Below are positions 1 to 8,007 of a stretch of DNA of 14,684 nucleotides, piece after piece (position 1 is the first letter of the stretch; each line of letters begins with the position of its first letter). Made by a program: the position numbers and the translations under genes. The notes beneath the pieces are model-generated. The model saw only the letters and a list, made by a program, of their open reading frames with translations. It was not told the DNA's origin and did no database searches. Source of the stretch: Burkholderiales bacterium (lineage in GTDB: Bacteria; Actinomycetota; Thermoleophilia; Gaiellales; Gaiellaceae); NCBI GenBank assembly GCA_025935595.1, contig JAICUZ010000030.1:1-14684 (forward strand). Reading direction: 5' to 3'.

Positions 1-380
1 ACGATCGCTGCGAGAACGAGATCCGCCGGCTGCGCACGCAGCTGCCCTCGCAGGAGCGTGAGCACGTTGTGGAGGTCGAACCGCGCGAGGAGGACGTCGA
101 CGCACTCTCGCGCTCGATCACGATAGAAGGAGCGCATCTCGCCGAGGACGCGTGCCAGGTGATGACGCACCGCGTCCTGGAGTGCCAATTTGCCTGCGGC
201 CCGCGCAAGCGCGGCCTCCAGCTCGTGACGGTAGGCAGTCCGGGCAAGCGCTTCCTGGACGCCGGCGATGTCTCGGTCGAGCAGCGCGTCGTAGGTCGCC
301 TCTGCCAGGAGCTGGGCTTTCCGCGCGCGAAGCCTCGTGTTCCCGTAGACGAAGTCCGGCGGAATGGCGAGGACGCTCAC
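1..380 (-). CDS. ntpC: V/A-type ATPase subunit C (5' part, runs off left edge)
   Basis: Subunit C (the central-stalk/rotor cap 'd-like' subunit of bacterial V/A-type ATPases) links the rotary shaft formed by D and F to the membrane c-ring. The visible 126 codons start at a GTG that overlaps the stop codon of subunit E as GTGA. The N-terminus contains YGNTRLRARKAQLL (residues about 12-25), and a later segment reads FDLHNVLTLLRG, matching the family's conserved Asp/Asn/Lys-Arg helix. The rest of the usual roughly 320-residue protein lies left of the window. Its place directly after subunit E matches the Thermus and Enterococcus E-C order. The reading frame is open to the edge and has GC-rich third positions. 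Family assignment is from recognised motifs, not a search. Confidence 0.88.
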   Translation of the reverse strand, partial: MSVLAIPPDFVYGNTRLRARKAQLLAEATYDALLDRDIAGVQEALARTAYRHELEAALARAAGKLALQDAVRHHLARVLGEMRSFYRDRARECVDVLLARFDLHNVLTLLRGQLRAQPADLVLAAI

Positions 381-958
381 GCCACGGCCTCGAGAAGCTC
401 GCCCGCCAGAACGCGCAGCGCCGGCTCTGCGTTGCGAAGGCGTGCTTCGACCGTGTCGTGAACGGTCAACCCGTTCCCGTCGACGGCTTCGACCCCACCG
501 AGTGTGTCGAGGTCCGGCTCGAGGTCGAGCCGAACGTTAAGGTCGCGCACGATGTCGCGTGCCAGCTCGATGTCGCGCGGGTCGACGCGCAGCACCGAAG
601 GGGAGGGAATCGCCGCGAGGCTTTCCTCGACCAATGCGCGCAGGACGGACGGGTACTCCTCTCTCTCGCGCAGTGTTTCGAGTCGCCGCCGCAGCGCGGC
701 CTGAAGTGTCGCGACGCAGGCTTCGTGCTCCTCGCGAAGCATGGCGGCCGTGGCGAGCCTCGCCTCGGAGCGACGGTGCGTGAGCTCACGCTCGAGCTCG
801 GCCTCGTCTGCCTGGGCAGTGTGCTCCTCGAGTGCGCGAGCCTCTCGCTGCGCCGTCTCCACGATATGCAGTGCCTCGGTGCCGGTCTCGGCTCGTAACC
901 GCTCGGTCTCGCCGGCGGCGTCCGCTTCGAGCGCGGCCAGTAGGTCCTTGAGCGCCAT
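377..958 (-). CDS. ntpE: V/A-type ATPase subunit E (peripheral stalk)
   Basis: This 193-residue protein is a peripheral stalk (stator) subunit. With the H/G-type subunit it forms the coiled coil that ties the catalytic head to the membrane a subunit. The first half (about residues 1-95) is a charged Ala/Glu/Arg coiled coil. The C-terminal globular part holds the family signature GGVEAVDGNG followed by DTVEARL (starting near residue 154). Length fits the family (about 190-200). The ATG at 958 lies 5 bp after the stop of subunit K. A GGAG directly abuts the start, so its ribosome-binding site is poorly spaced and coupling to K is likely. Its own stop overlaps the GTG of subunit C. Confidence 0.9.
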   Translation of the reverse strand: MALKDLLAALEADAAGETERLRAETGTEALHIVETAQREARALEEHTAQADEAELERELTHRRSEARLATAAMLREEHEACVATLQAALRRRLETLREREEYPSVLRALVEESLAAIPSPSVLRVDPRDIELARDIVRDLNVRLDLEPDLDTLGGVEAVDGNGLTVHDTVEARLRNAEPALRVLAGELLEAVA

Positions 959-963
959 CTCCG

Positions 964-1179
964 CTAGAGCAGCACGATGATCATCGCCGCGACGGCGAAG
1001 CCGAGGATCACGAGAGTCTCCGGGATTGCGACCATCAGGATCGCGCGCCCGGTCAACTCGGGCTTCTCGGCGATCGCGGCCATTCCCGCGGCGCCGATCT
1101 TCGCCTGGGCGAATCCCGTGCCGAGCGCGGCCAACCCGACCGCGATCCCCGCTCCAATTGCCATCAAGCCGTGCTGCAT
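964..1179 (-). CDS. ntpK: V/A-type ATPase rotor c subunit (subunit K), single hairpin
   Basis: This 71-residue membrane protein forms the ion-carrying rotor ring. It has two transmembrane helices (about 5-30 and 46-70) joined by a short polar loop near EKPEL (38-42). The ion-binding carboxylate is Glu54 in the motif AIPETLVILGF. Gln25 in the first helix sits in GTGFAQAKIGAAG. From family knowledge this closely resembles the Thermus thermophilus c subunit (single hairpin), not the doubled, roughly 156-residue K of Enterococcus hirae. Unlike the Thermus precursor it has no visible N-terminal signal sequence. Gln25 with Glu54-Thr55 also recalls sodium-binding rotors, but the similar Thermus enzyme moves protons, so the coupling ion is not decided. 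The stop is TAG. Confidence 0.93.
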   Translation of the reverse strand: MQHGLMAIGAGIAVGLAALGTGFAQAKIGAAGMAAIAEKPELTGRAILMVAIPETLVILGFAVAAMIIVLL

Positions 1180-1183
1180 GGTT

Positions 1184-1192
1184 CTCCTCCTT
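1184..1192 (-). promoter_or_regulatory. Strong Shine-Dalgarno site of the rotor c subunit gene
   Basis: On the minus strand AAGGAGGAG precedes the ATG at 1179, with 6 bases between AAGGAGG and the start. It lies in the 34-bp gap after subunit I. It is the best ribosome-binding site in the ATPase operon and fits the need for many copies of this subunit per complex. Confidence 0.75.
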
Positions 1193-1213
1193 CTTCCGTT
1201 TGGATGCGTGAGC

Positions 1214-3109
1214 TCAGGCGGCGCCGCTCTCGCCGAACGGTCGGAACGGCTCGCCGCCGCCCTCGTAGAACTTGCTGAAGAACTCCACGTAGTGCAGGCG
1301 GAGTGCCTGGATCATCGGGCTGAACGCTGCGAGCGCGACGTTGAGGGCGTGAAACAGTGCCGCGACGAACAGGCCCAACCAGATCGGCCCGAGCGATCCG
1401 AGCCGGTTCGCGACGAGAGCGAGGTACGCGGACGCGAGACCCACGGCTGCAAGCCGCAGGTAGGAGAGCACGTTGCCAAGGGTGCCGATGAGCGCGAGCG
1501 GCCCCATCATGAGGCCGAGCGCGCCGCTCGGAGCGACGAGCAGCACCACACCGACGACGATCGCCGCGCCCGCCGGAATGAGCGTGCCGTCGGGTAGACG
1601 GTCGGCCGCCAGACCGGCGAGGCCGAACACCCCACCGAGCGCGAGCACGGTCCCCAACCGCTCGAGCAGTTCGCCGCCTCGTCGTTCCACGGCCGAACGC
1701 CAGAGCCCGAGCGCAAGGCCGAGCAGGACATGGGCGGCGCCGATCGCGAGCGAGAACAGGAGAAGCGGCTCCACTCCGTCCCGGCCGCCGCGGTAGAACC
1801 AGAGCGCCGGCAGGCCGACGCGGTGTCCGATGTCGCCCAGCGCCTCACCGAAGAGGAAGCCGAAGACGATGGCCCAGAGCGATCCCGCAACGAACACCCG
1901 AGTGAGGTCGCGGATGACCGGTGACTGCTTCGAGTAGCGCCGGCGGGCGTACAGCGACAGGCCGAGGAGGAGCGTGCCGTAGACGATGTCGCCGACCATC
2001 ACCCCGACCATCAGCGGCAGGAACAGCGCCATCAGCATCGTCGGGTCGAGCGACCCGGCGTGCGGCAGGTCGAGCAGGCGCACGAGGAACTCGAACGGGC
2101 GCGCCTGCGCGCGGTTCCTCATCAGCACGGGCGGCGTGACTGCTGCCGTCGGGCCGAGGACGTCGAGCGCGATCTCCTCGTCCGCAGCAAGCTCGAGCTC
2201 ACGCCGCAGCAGCGAAAGGCGGGAGCTCGGAGTCCAGCCGACGGCCACGAAGGTGCGCGCAGTCGCGCCGAGCTTGACGACCGCCTCGAGTTGCTCCAGC
2301 TCGGAGGCGAGTTGCGTGCGCGCGGCGCGCCACGTGGGCGCGCGCGGAACGAGGAGATCGTGCAGGTCGGCGTTCGCTGCCTCGAGCTCGTGTGGGAGAC
2401 TCTCGAGCCGCTTTTCCATCGCGGCGACTGCTCCGTGGAACGAGAGATGCTCGTAACGGTGAGGTAGCGGCAGATGCCTCACCTGTGCGCGCCCGAGCAG
2501 CGCGCGCACGGTTTCGGCGTCTCGATGGGCGAGGACGATCAGGCATCCGACGGCGTCGGGGTCGCCGCTCTCGGCGACGAGCTCGAACCGATCGCCGACG
2601 AGCTCGTGCAAGGCGGCGCGAAGGGTCTCGACGAGCCTGTCGTCTTCGGTGTTCAGAACGAGGGCGATGGTGTCGAGCTTGAGCGCACGCAGCTTCTGTT
2701 CGTCGAGCTCCGCGAGGTCTGGGAGCAGCGGCATCAGCCGTCGAAGCGGCTCGAGGTAGCGAGGCAGGACTGCGAGCTCAGACCGGAGCTCGTCGATGCG
2801 CGCAGCGAGCGACTCGACCTCCGGTGCGATTCGATCGAGGTCCGAGGCGATCTCGGCCGCGTCGATGCTCGGGCTGTCGTCACCGATCTCCCGGTCCGAA
2901 CCTGCGAGCTCGAGCAGCCCGTCCAGGCGAGCGAGCAGCAGACGGAGCTCGGCCGTGCGTGCGTCCCGCTCCTCGTCGCCCGGCACTGCTGTCAACGTCG
3001 ACCTCGCCGAGTCGACTGCCGGTTCGAGTTGCAGGAGTCGAAGGCGGTAGAGCCGCCGCAGGACTTGCTCGAGTCGCGGCGTGCGACTCACGATCCGCAC
3101 GTGCGTCAT
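1214..3109 (-). CDS. ntpI: V/A-type ATPase membrane subunit I (a subunit)
   Basis: Subunit I is the stator membrane subunit that forms the ion half-channels against the c-ring. With the ATG at 3109 the protein has 631 residues, typical for the family. The N-terminal half (about 1-330) is cytoplasmic and coiled-coil rich. The C-terminal half has about seven or eight membrane helices, beginning near LMALFLPLMVGVMVGDIVYG. The likely essential arginine is Arg552 in LSYLRLAAVG, with Gln601 and Arg604 in the next helix (PMIQALRLHYVEFFSKFYEG), as expected for this family. I chose ATG 3109 because it overlaps the H stop as ATGA. A GTG at 3121 is in frame but lies further inside the H gene and has no better ribosome-binding site. 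A 34-bp gap separates it from the rotor gene. Confidence 0.93.
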   Translation of the reverse strand: MTHVRIVSRTPRLEQVLRRLYRLRLLQLEPAVDSARSTLTAVPGDEERDARTAELRLLLARLDGLLELAGSDREIGDDSPSIDAAEIASDLDRIAPEVESLAARIDELRSELAVLPRYLEPLRRLMPLLPDLAELDEQKLRALKLDTIALVLNTEDDRLVETLRAALHELVGDRFELVAESGDPDAVGCLIVLAHRDAETVRALLGRAQVRHLPLPHRYEHLSFHGAVAAMEKRLESLPHELEAANADLHDLLVPRAPTWRAARTQLASELEQLEAVVKLGATARTFVAVGWTPSSRLSLLRRELELAADEEIALDVLGPTAAVTPPVLMRNRAQARPFEFLVRLLDLPHAGSLDPTMLMALFLPLMVGVMVGDIVYGTLLLGLSLYARRRYSKQSPVIRDLTRVFVAGSLWAIVFGFLFGEALGDIGHRVGLPALWFYRGGRDGVEPLLLFSLAIGAAHVLLGLALGLWRSAVERRGGELLERLGTVLALGGVFGLAGLAADRLPDGTLIPAGAAIVVGVVLLVAPSGALGLMMGPLALIGTLGNVLSYLRLAAVGLASAYLALVANRLGSLGPIWLGLFVAALFHALNVALAAFSPMIQALRLHYVEFFSKFYEGGGEPFRPFGESGAA

Positions 3110-3459
3110 CGGCTCGAGCACGTCGCCTCCTGCTTAGCCGCCGGGAGCAAGAGCGCCAGCGCGGCATCGACGAAGGCTGCTTCGACTGCGTCCGCTTTCG
3201 CACGCAAGCGCGCCGCTGCCGCGTCGGCCTCGCCCCTCGCCGCGCGCGCTTCCGCCTCGGCGGCGGCGATGACCGAGCTCTTCCGTTCCTCGGATCGGCG
3301 GGCGGCGCGTTCGCGTGCCGCAACGAGCAGCGCCTGCGCCTCTTGGCGCGCCTGCTCGATACGCGTCTCGGCGTGTGCGGCTGTGGCTTGCTCCGACTCC
3401 AGAGCACGCTCCAGACCGAGCACGGACCCGAGGGCGCCGTCGCCGGGTGAGGTCGTCAT
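3106..3459 (-). CDS. V/A-type ATPase subunit H/G-like peripheral stalk protein
   Basis: A 117-residue protein dominated by one long Ala/Arg/Glu coiled coil (about residues 17-95), with no membrane segment. In Thermus-type operons the gene directly before subunit I encodes the small stalk coiled coil (named G or H) that pairs with subunit E. Position, length and composition all fit here, although coiled coils carry little family-specific sequence. Both borders are ATGA overlaps: its ATG overlaps the stop of subunit D, and its stop overlaps the ATG of subunit I. The identification rests mainly on context. Confidence 0.75.
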   Translation of the reverse strand: MTTSPGDGALGSVLGLERALESEQATAAHAETRIEQARQEAQALLVAARERAARRSEERKSSVIAAAEAEARAARGEADAAAARLRAKADAVEAAFVDAALALLLPAAKQEATCSSR

Positions 3460-4106
3460 GCCGCGCGCCGCTTCGCGGCATCTCGACGTCGGCCGGCGGC
3501 TCGAGCCCGCCGCAGCCGGACGCGGTCTTCGAGCTCTCGCTCGTCGAGCACCGCCTGGATCGCGTCGCGCTCACTCTCGAGTCGCGGGATGACAACGTGC
3601 TCGAGCGCGTTCACCCGACGCGTAGTCCGCGTGATCTCTTCGGCCAACCGCCGCAGGCTGAGCTCCGTCGCCGCGATATCGAGCAGGCGATCGACCTGCC
3701 GCTCGAACCCTGCGGCGGTCGCGTCCACGTTCGCGGTGCTTGCGGCAAGGTCGTAGCCGCGCCGGGTGCGGGGTCGAATGACAGGCTCGTGCTCCAGTTC
3801 GACGATTCGCACGCCGGCGACGCTCCGGGCGGAAAGGTGAGTCGCGATCTCACCCGACGCGGCCAATGCCGCCGAGCCCACCACCTCCGTGCCGTCGTCG
3901 GAGATCGCTTCCAGCAGCGCGCGTCGCCCTTCCGCCGCGCGCCGCCCCAGCTCTTCGACCGCCTCGACGACCGACGTGCTCAGGCGCCCGAACTCCCTCA
4001 TCAGCGCCGCCCGTTTGTCTTTCAGCAGGTCGCGGCCCTGCGTCGCGAGCGCGATGCGCGCCCGCCGTGCGAGCAGCTCGGTCCTCGTCGCGCTCAACTC
4101 GGCCAC
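3456..4106 (-). CDS. ntpD: V/A-type ATPase subunit D (central rotor shaft)
   Basis: Subunit D is the coiled-coil shaft that turns inside the A3B3 head. Two conserved ends are visible: TRTELLARRARIALATQGR followed by DLLKDKRAALMREF (residues 7-40), and RRVNALEHVVIPRLE (from about residue 163). The C-terminus is a basic Arg/Lys/Ala tail. The frame is open upstream to 4223, but I place the start at GTG 4106. There GGAGG precedes the GTG by 5 bases, and the conserved sequence begins at once, giving 216 residues, the usual family length. The upstream extension has no family resemblance. The gene begins the operon, 127 bp after oppF, and its stop overlaps the ATG of the stalk gene. In Thermus, D comes last in the operon, after B. 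Confidence 0.92.
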   Translation of the reverse strand: MAELSATRTELLARRARIALATQGRDLLKDKRAALMREFGRLSTSVVEAVEELGRRAAEGRRALLEAISDDGTEVVGSAALAASGEIATHLSARSVAGVRIVELEHEPVIRPRTRRGYDLAASTANVDATAAGFERQVDRLLDIAATELSLRRLAEEITRTTRRVNALEHVVIPRLESERDAIQAVLDERELEDRVRLRRARAAGRRRDAAKRRAA

Positions 4107-4233
4107 GCCTGCCTCCGATCCCAGTCGCTTCCGCTCGGCTTGTTCCCATGATCGAGGCGCGCTAAAGCACGAGCTATTGGGCCAGGCCCCCAACTGCCCC
4201 AGGGTCGCCACCCCAGCCAACACGTCGGCGGCC
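4107..4233 (-). other. Gap between oppF and the ATPase operon, with a weak hairpin
   Basis: This 127-bp non-coding stretch must hold the end of the opp transcript and any ATPase promoter. An inverted repeat TTGGG...CCCAA with a GC-rich core (4177-4193) could form a short hairpin in minus-strand RNA, but no T-run follows, so it is at best a weak terminator. I saw no convincing -35/-10 pair. The ATPase genes could be read from here or through from opp. Confidence 0.35.
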
Positions 4234-5087
<854 letters not shown>

Positions 5088-5091
<4 letters not shown>

Positions 5092-6092
5092 GCCGTCACC
5101 GCCTCGCGTTCGCTCGCAGGGTGTGCGGTGCGCACCCGGTGGTCGGGCCGGAGCTCCCGCAGCGCGGGGGGTTCGAGCGCGCACGAGTCGCCACAACCCG
5201 CGTAGGGGCAGCGTGCGGCGAAGCGGCACGCCTGCGGTGGATCGATCAGGTCGGGCGGTCGCCCGGGGATCGCCGCGAGCCGCCGCGACCGGGCGCCGTT
5301 GTCGTCGAGGTCGGGGAGTGCTGCGAGGAGCGCTTCGGTGTACGGATGCTCCGGTCGACGGAAGAGCTCGTGCGCAGGCGCCTGCTCGACGATTTGCCCC
5401 GCGTACATGACGGCGACGTCGTCCGCCGACTCGGCGACGACACCCATGTTGTGGGTGATCAGGATCATCGCCATCTCGTGCTCGCGGCGCAGGTCGTCGA
5501 GCAGGTCGAGCACCTGGGCCTGAACGGTGACATCGAGCGCCGTGGTCGGTTCGTCCGCAATCAGCAGTCGCGGCTCGCAGGCAATCGCGATCGCGATCAC
5601 GACGCGCTGGCGCATGCCACCCGAGAATTGATGCGGGTAGTCATCGAGCCGCTCACGAGCCCTCGGGATGCCGACCTCGTCGAGCAGTTCCGCAGCGCGC
5701 CGGCGTGCGGTGCGGTCGTCCAAGCCGAGATGACGCCGCAGCACCTCGATGATCTGGGTGCCGATCGTAAGCGTGGGGTTGAGTGCGGTCATCGGGTCCT
5801 GGAAGACCATCGCCACCTCGCGGCCGCGTACGTCTTCGAGCTCCCGTTCAGAGAGCGTGGTCAGCTCGCGGCCGTCGAAGCGAATCGAGCCGGAGACGAT
5901 CCGTGCCGGTGGCGTCGGCAACAGGCGCATGATCGAGAGCGCGGTGACGGACTTGCCGCAGCCGGACTCGCCGACGATCCCGAGCGTCTTTCCCTTCTCG
6001 ACGGAGAAGTCGACGCCGTCGACGGCGCGAACAACGCCTGCGCGAGTGAAGAAATGCGTACGCAAGTCCTCCACTTCGAGTAGCCGGCCCAT
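5088..6092 (-). CDS. oppD: Oligopeptide ABC importer ATPase OppD
   Basis: The second ATPase of the importer, 334 residues. Walker A is GESGCGKS (41-48), the Q-loop Gln98 is in [11 protein letters not shown], the signature FSGGMRQRV is at 156-164, Walker B is LLIADE (176-181), and the switch histidine is His214. After the ATPase core comes the oligopeptide extension with four cysteines (289, 295, 300, 304; spacing CX5CX4CX3C). This region is conserved in Opp/Dpp ATPases, and I recall it binding an iron-sulfur cluster in a mycobacterial homologue. The ATG at 6092 is one base after the oppC stop and is preceded by AAGGAG with 7-base spacing. Its stop overlaps the GTG of oppF. Confidence 0.94.
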
Positions 6093-6093
6093 C

Positions 6094-7002
6094 TCAGGTC
6101 TCCTTCGTGCGCGGGTCGAGAGCGTCGCGCAGCCCGTCGGCGATGAAGTTGGCGCAGAGGACGAGCGTCGCGATCGCGAGGCTGGGGATGATGATGATGT
6201 GCGGATGGGCGCGGTACGCGTCGCGCCCGTCCTGCGCCATCGAGCCCCAGGAGGCGTCGGGCGGGTTGATGCCGAGGCCGAGGAAGGAGAGGAACGCCTC
6301 GCCGAGGATGACGCCGGGCAGCTCGAGGAAGATCGTGATCACGAGCACGCCGAGCGTGTTCGGGAGCAGGTGCCGGCCGAGGATCATGTACCAGCGCACA
6401 CCGACGGCATAGGCGGCGCGGACGTAGTCGTTCTCCTTCAGCGTCATGATCTGGCCGCGGACGACGCGCGCCGTGATGAACCAGCTTGCGACCGAGAGCG
6501 CGACCACCATCGTCCAGAAGTTGACGGTGCCGATGATCGCGAGCGCCAGGATCGCGAACGGCAGGTAGGGCAGCCCGTAGAGCGCGTCGAGGAAGCGCAT
6601 CAGCGCGTTGTCGAGCTTGCCGCCGACGAAGCCCGAGATCGCGCCGTAAGCAACGCCGATCAGCAGGATCGCGAGTGTGGCGCCGAAGCCGATCCCGATC
6701 GAGATACGGCCGCCGAGCGCGGCGCGTGTGAACAGGTCGCGGCCGAACTGATCCGTTCCGAAGGGATGGCTCCAGCTCGGGCCCTGGTAGGCGTCGGGAA
6801 ACTCGATGCGGTTCGGATCGTGTGGCGAGACGATCGGCACGACGATGCACCAGACGACGATCAGCAGGAACAGGATCCCGGCGGCGACGGCCCCGCGGTT
6901 TCGCAGGTAGCGCCGCCAGGCGTCCTGCCACAGGCTCGACTGGCGGATCGGCGCGCCGGCGTCGACCCCTGCGACACGGCCCGCGATCTGGGTTGCGCTC
7001 AT
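6094..7002 (-). CDS. oppC: Oligopeptide ABC importer permease OppC
   Basis: An inner-membrane permease of 302 residues, the usual OppC length. A cytoplasmic N-tail leads to a first helix (about 38-58). The family motif HPFGTDQFGRDLFTR (79-93) precedes the core of five further helices. The coupling (EAA) loop that docks on the ATPases is NDYVRAAYAVGVRWYMILGR (191-210). The protein ends with the typical ADGLRDALDPR. The ATG at 7002 overlaps the oppB stop as ATGA, so translation is coupled. Confidence 0.94.
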   Translation of the reverse strand: MSATQIAGRVAGVDAGAPIRQSSLWQDAWRRYLRNRGAVAAGILFLLIVVWCIVVPIVSPHDPNRIEFPDAYQGPSWSHPFGTDQFGRDLFTRAALGGRISIGIGFGATLAILLIGVAYGAISGFVGGKLDNALMRFLDALYGLPYLPFAILALAIIGTVNFWTMVVALSVASWFITARVVRGQIMTLKENDYVRAAYAVGVRWYMILGRHLLPNTLGVLVITIFLELPGVILGEAFLSFLGLGINPPDASWGSMAQDGRDAYRAHPHIIIIPSLAIATLVLCANFIADGLRDALDPRTKET

Positions 7003-7925
7003 GTGCGCGCCTCACGCGTGCGCGGGTCGAGGATGCCGTAGAGGATGTCGACGACGAGGTTGGCCGCGATCACGATGATCGAGAGCAGCACCGTCAGTCC
7101 CATCACGACCGAGTAGTCGCGGGCGCTCACGGCGGTGACGTAGTAACGGCCGATGCCGGGGACGGCGAAGATGTTCTCGACGATGAACGAGCCGGTGATG
7201 ATGTAGCCGAGCAGCGGCGCCGCCGCCGTCACGACCGGGATCAGCGAGTTGCGCAGGACGTGCACGGTCAAGACGCGACGCCGGCGCAGCCCCTTCGCCT
7301 TCGCCGTGCGGACATAGTCCTGCTGCAGCGTCTCGAGCATCGTGCCGCGCACGAGCCTCGCGAAGTACGCCATCGGTACGAGCCCGAGCGTGAACGAGGG
7401 CAGGATCTTGTGCTGCCACGTCGTCCAGCCGCTCGTCGGGAGCATGCCCCACTTGACGGAGACGAAGTAGATGAGCAGCGTTGCGACGAGGAAGTTCGGG
7501 AGCGCGAAGCCGACGTTCGAGAACAGCATCGAGCCGTAGTCGAAGCGTGAGTTCGGTCGCATCGCTGCCAGGACGCCTGCAGGTACGCCGAGGAGGACAG
7601 CCCAGCCGAACGCGAGCAGGCCGAGCTCGATCGAGCGTGGAAACTGCTCTTCGACGATGTCGTTGACGGTGCGGTCGCGCAGGACGAGCGACGGGCCGAG
7701 GTCACCGGTCGCGACGCCCTTCACGTACTGCGCGTACTGGACGTACCACGGCTTGTTGAGGTTGAACTTGCGTTCGAGGTTCGCCTGCACCGCTGCCGGC
7801 ACCGCACGTTCCGTCTTGCGGAACGGGTTGCCCTCGATCTGCTTCATGAGCGTGAAGGTCATGAAGATCACGAGCAGGACGACCGGGACAGTCCAGACGA
7901 CGCGACGGATGATGTAGGCGGCCAT
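6999..7925 (-). CDS. oppB: Oligopeptide ABC importer permease OppB
   Basis: A 308-residue inner-membrane permease. The start MAAYIIRRVVWTVPVV is typical of the OppB/DppB family, followed by an extracytoplasmic segment with the conserved KPWYVQY and GDLGPSL region (58-80) and five more helices. The EAA coupling loop includes DYVRTAKAKGL (203-213). GSFIVENIFAVPGIGR (245-260) is a family hallmark, and the protein ends in DPRTREAR. No Shine-Dalgarno sequence is visible: the leader just before ATG 7925 is C-rich. It follows oppA by 82 bp with a hairpin between. Confidence 0.94.
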   Translation of the reverse strand: MAAYIIRRVVWTVPVVLLVIFMTFTLMKQIEGNPFRKTERAVPAAVQANLERKFNLNKPWYVQYAQYVKGVATGDLGPSLVLRDRTVNDIVEEQFPRSIELGLLAFGWAVLLGVPAGVLAAMRPNSRFDYGSMLFSNVGFALPNFLVATLLIYFVSVKWGMLPTSGWTTWQHKILPSFTLGLVPMAYFARLVRGTMLETLQQDYVRTAKAKGLRRRRVLTVHVLRNSLIPVVTAAAPLLGYIITGSFIVENIFAVPGIGRYYVTAVSARDYSVVMGLTVLLSIIVIAANLVVDILYGILDPRTREART

Positions 7926-7948
7926 GGTGTGGGCGGGCGAGTGGCCGC

Positions 7949-7975
7949 CGGGACGGGAGGGGGAGAGGTGTCCCG
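7949..7975 (-). terminator. Hairpin between oppA and oppB
   Basis: CGGGAC (7949-7954) and GTCCCG (7970-7975) form a 6-bp stem with a 15-base loop in the 82-bp gap after oppA. There is no T-run, so this looks like a transcript-stabilising or attenuating hairpin, not a full terminator. Such structures after the receptor gene commonly raise receptor levels over the rest of an importer operon. Confidence 0.45.
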
Positions 7976-8007
7976 CCCCGGCGACCAGGTGGTCGGTGTC
8001 GACTCGC

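Noticed and set aside
152..898. A 248-codon plus-strand frame opposite ATPase subunits C and E.
   Set aside because: It is a shadow frame with no motif. The minus-strand genes carry clear family signatures and coupled overlaps.
2474..3592. A 372-codon plus-strand frame opposite subunits I, H and D.
   Set aside because: Low-complexity Ala/Ser/Arg composition and no ribosome-binding site; antisense to conserved ATPase genes.
4107..4223. A longer subunit D starting at 4223.
   Set aside because: The extra 39 residues have no family similarity, while GTG 4106 has GGAGG at proper spacing and gives the usual length.
5092..5229. A longer OppF starting at 5229.
   Set aside because: The extension is an Arg/Pro-rich shadow of the oppD 3' end. 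GTG 5091 gives the usual GTGA coupling and family start.
5749..7041. A 430-codon plus-strand frame and a 384-codon minus-strand frame (5861-7015) over oppC/oppD.
   Set aside because: Both are very rich in Arg/Asp or Arg/Pro without domains and lie across well-identified oppC and oppD genes.
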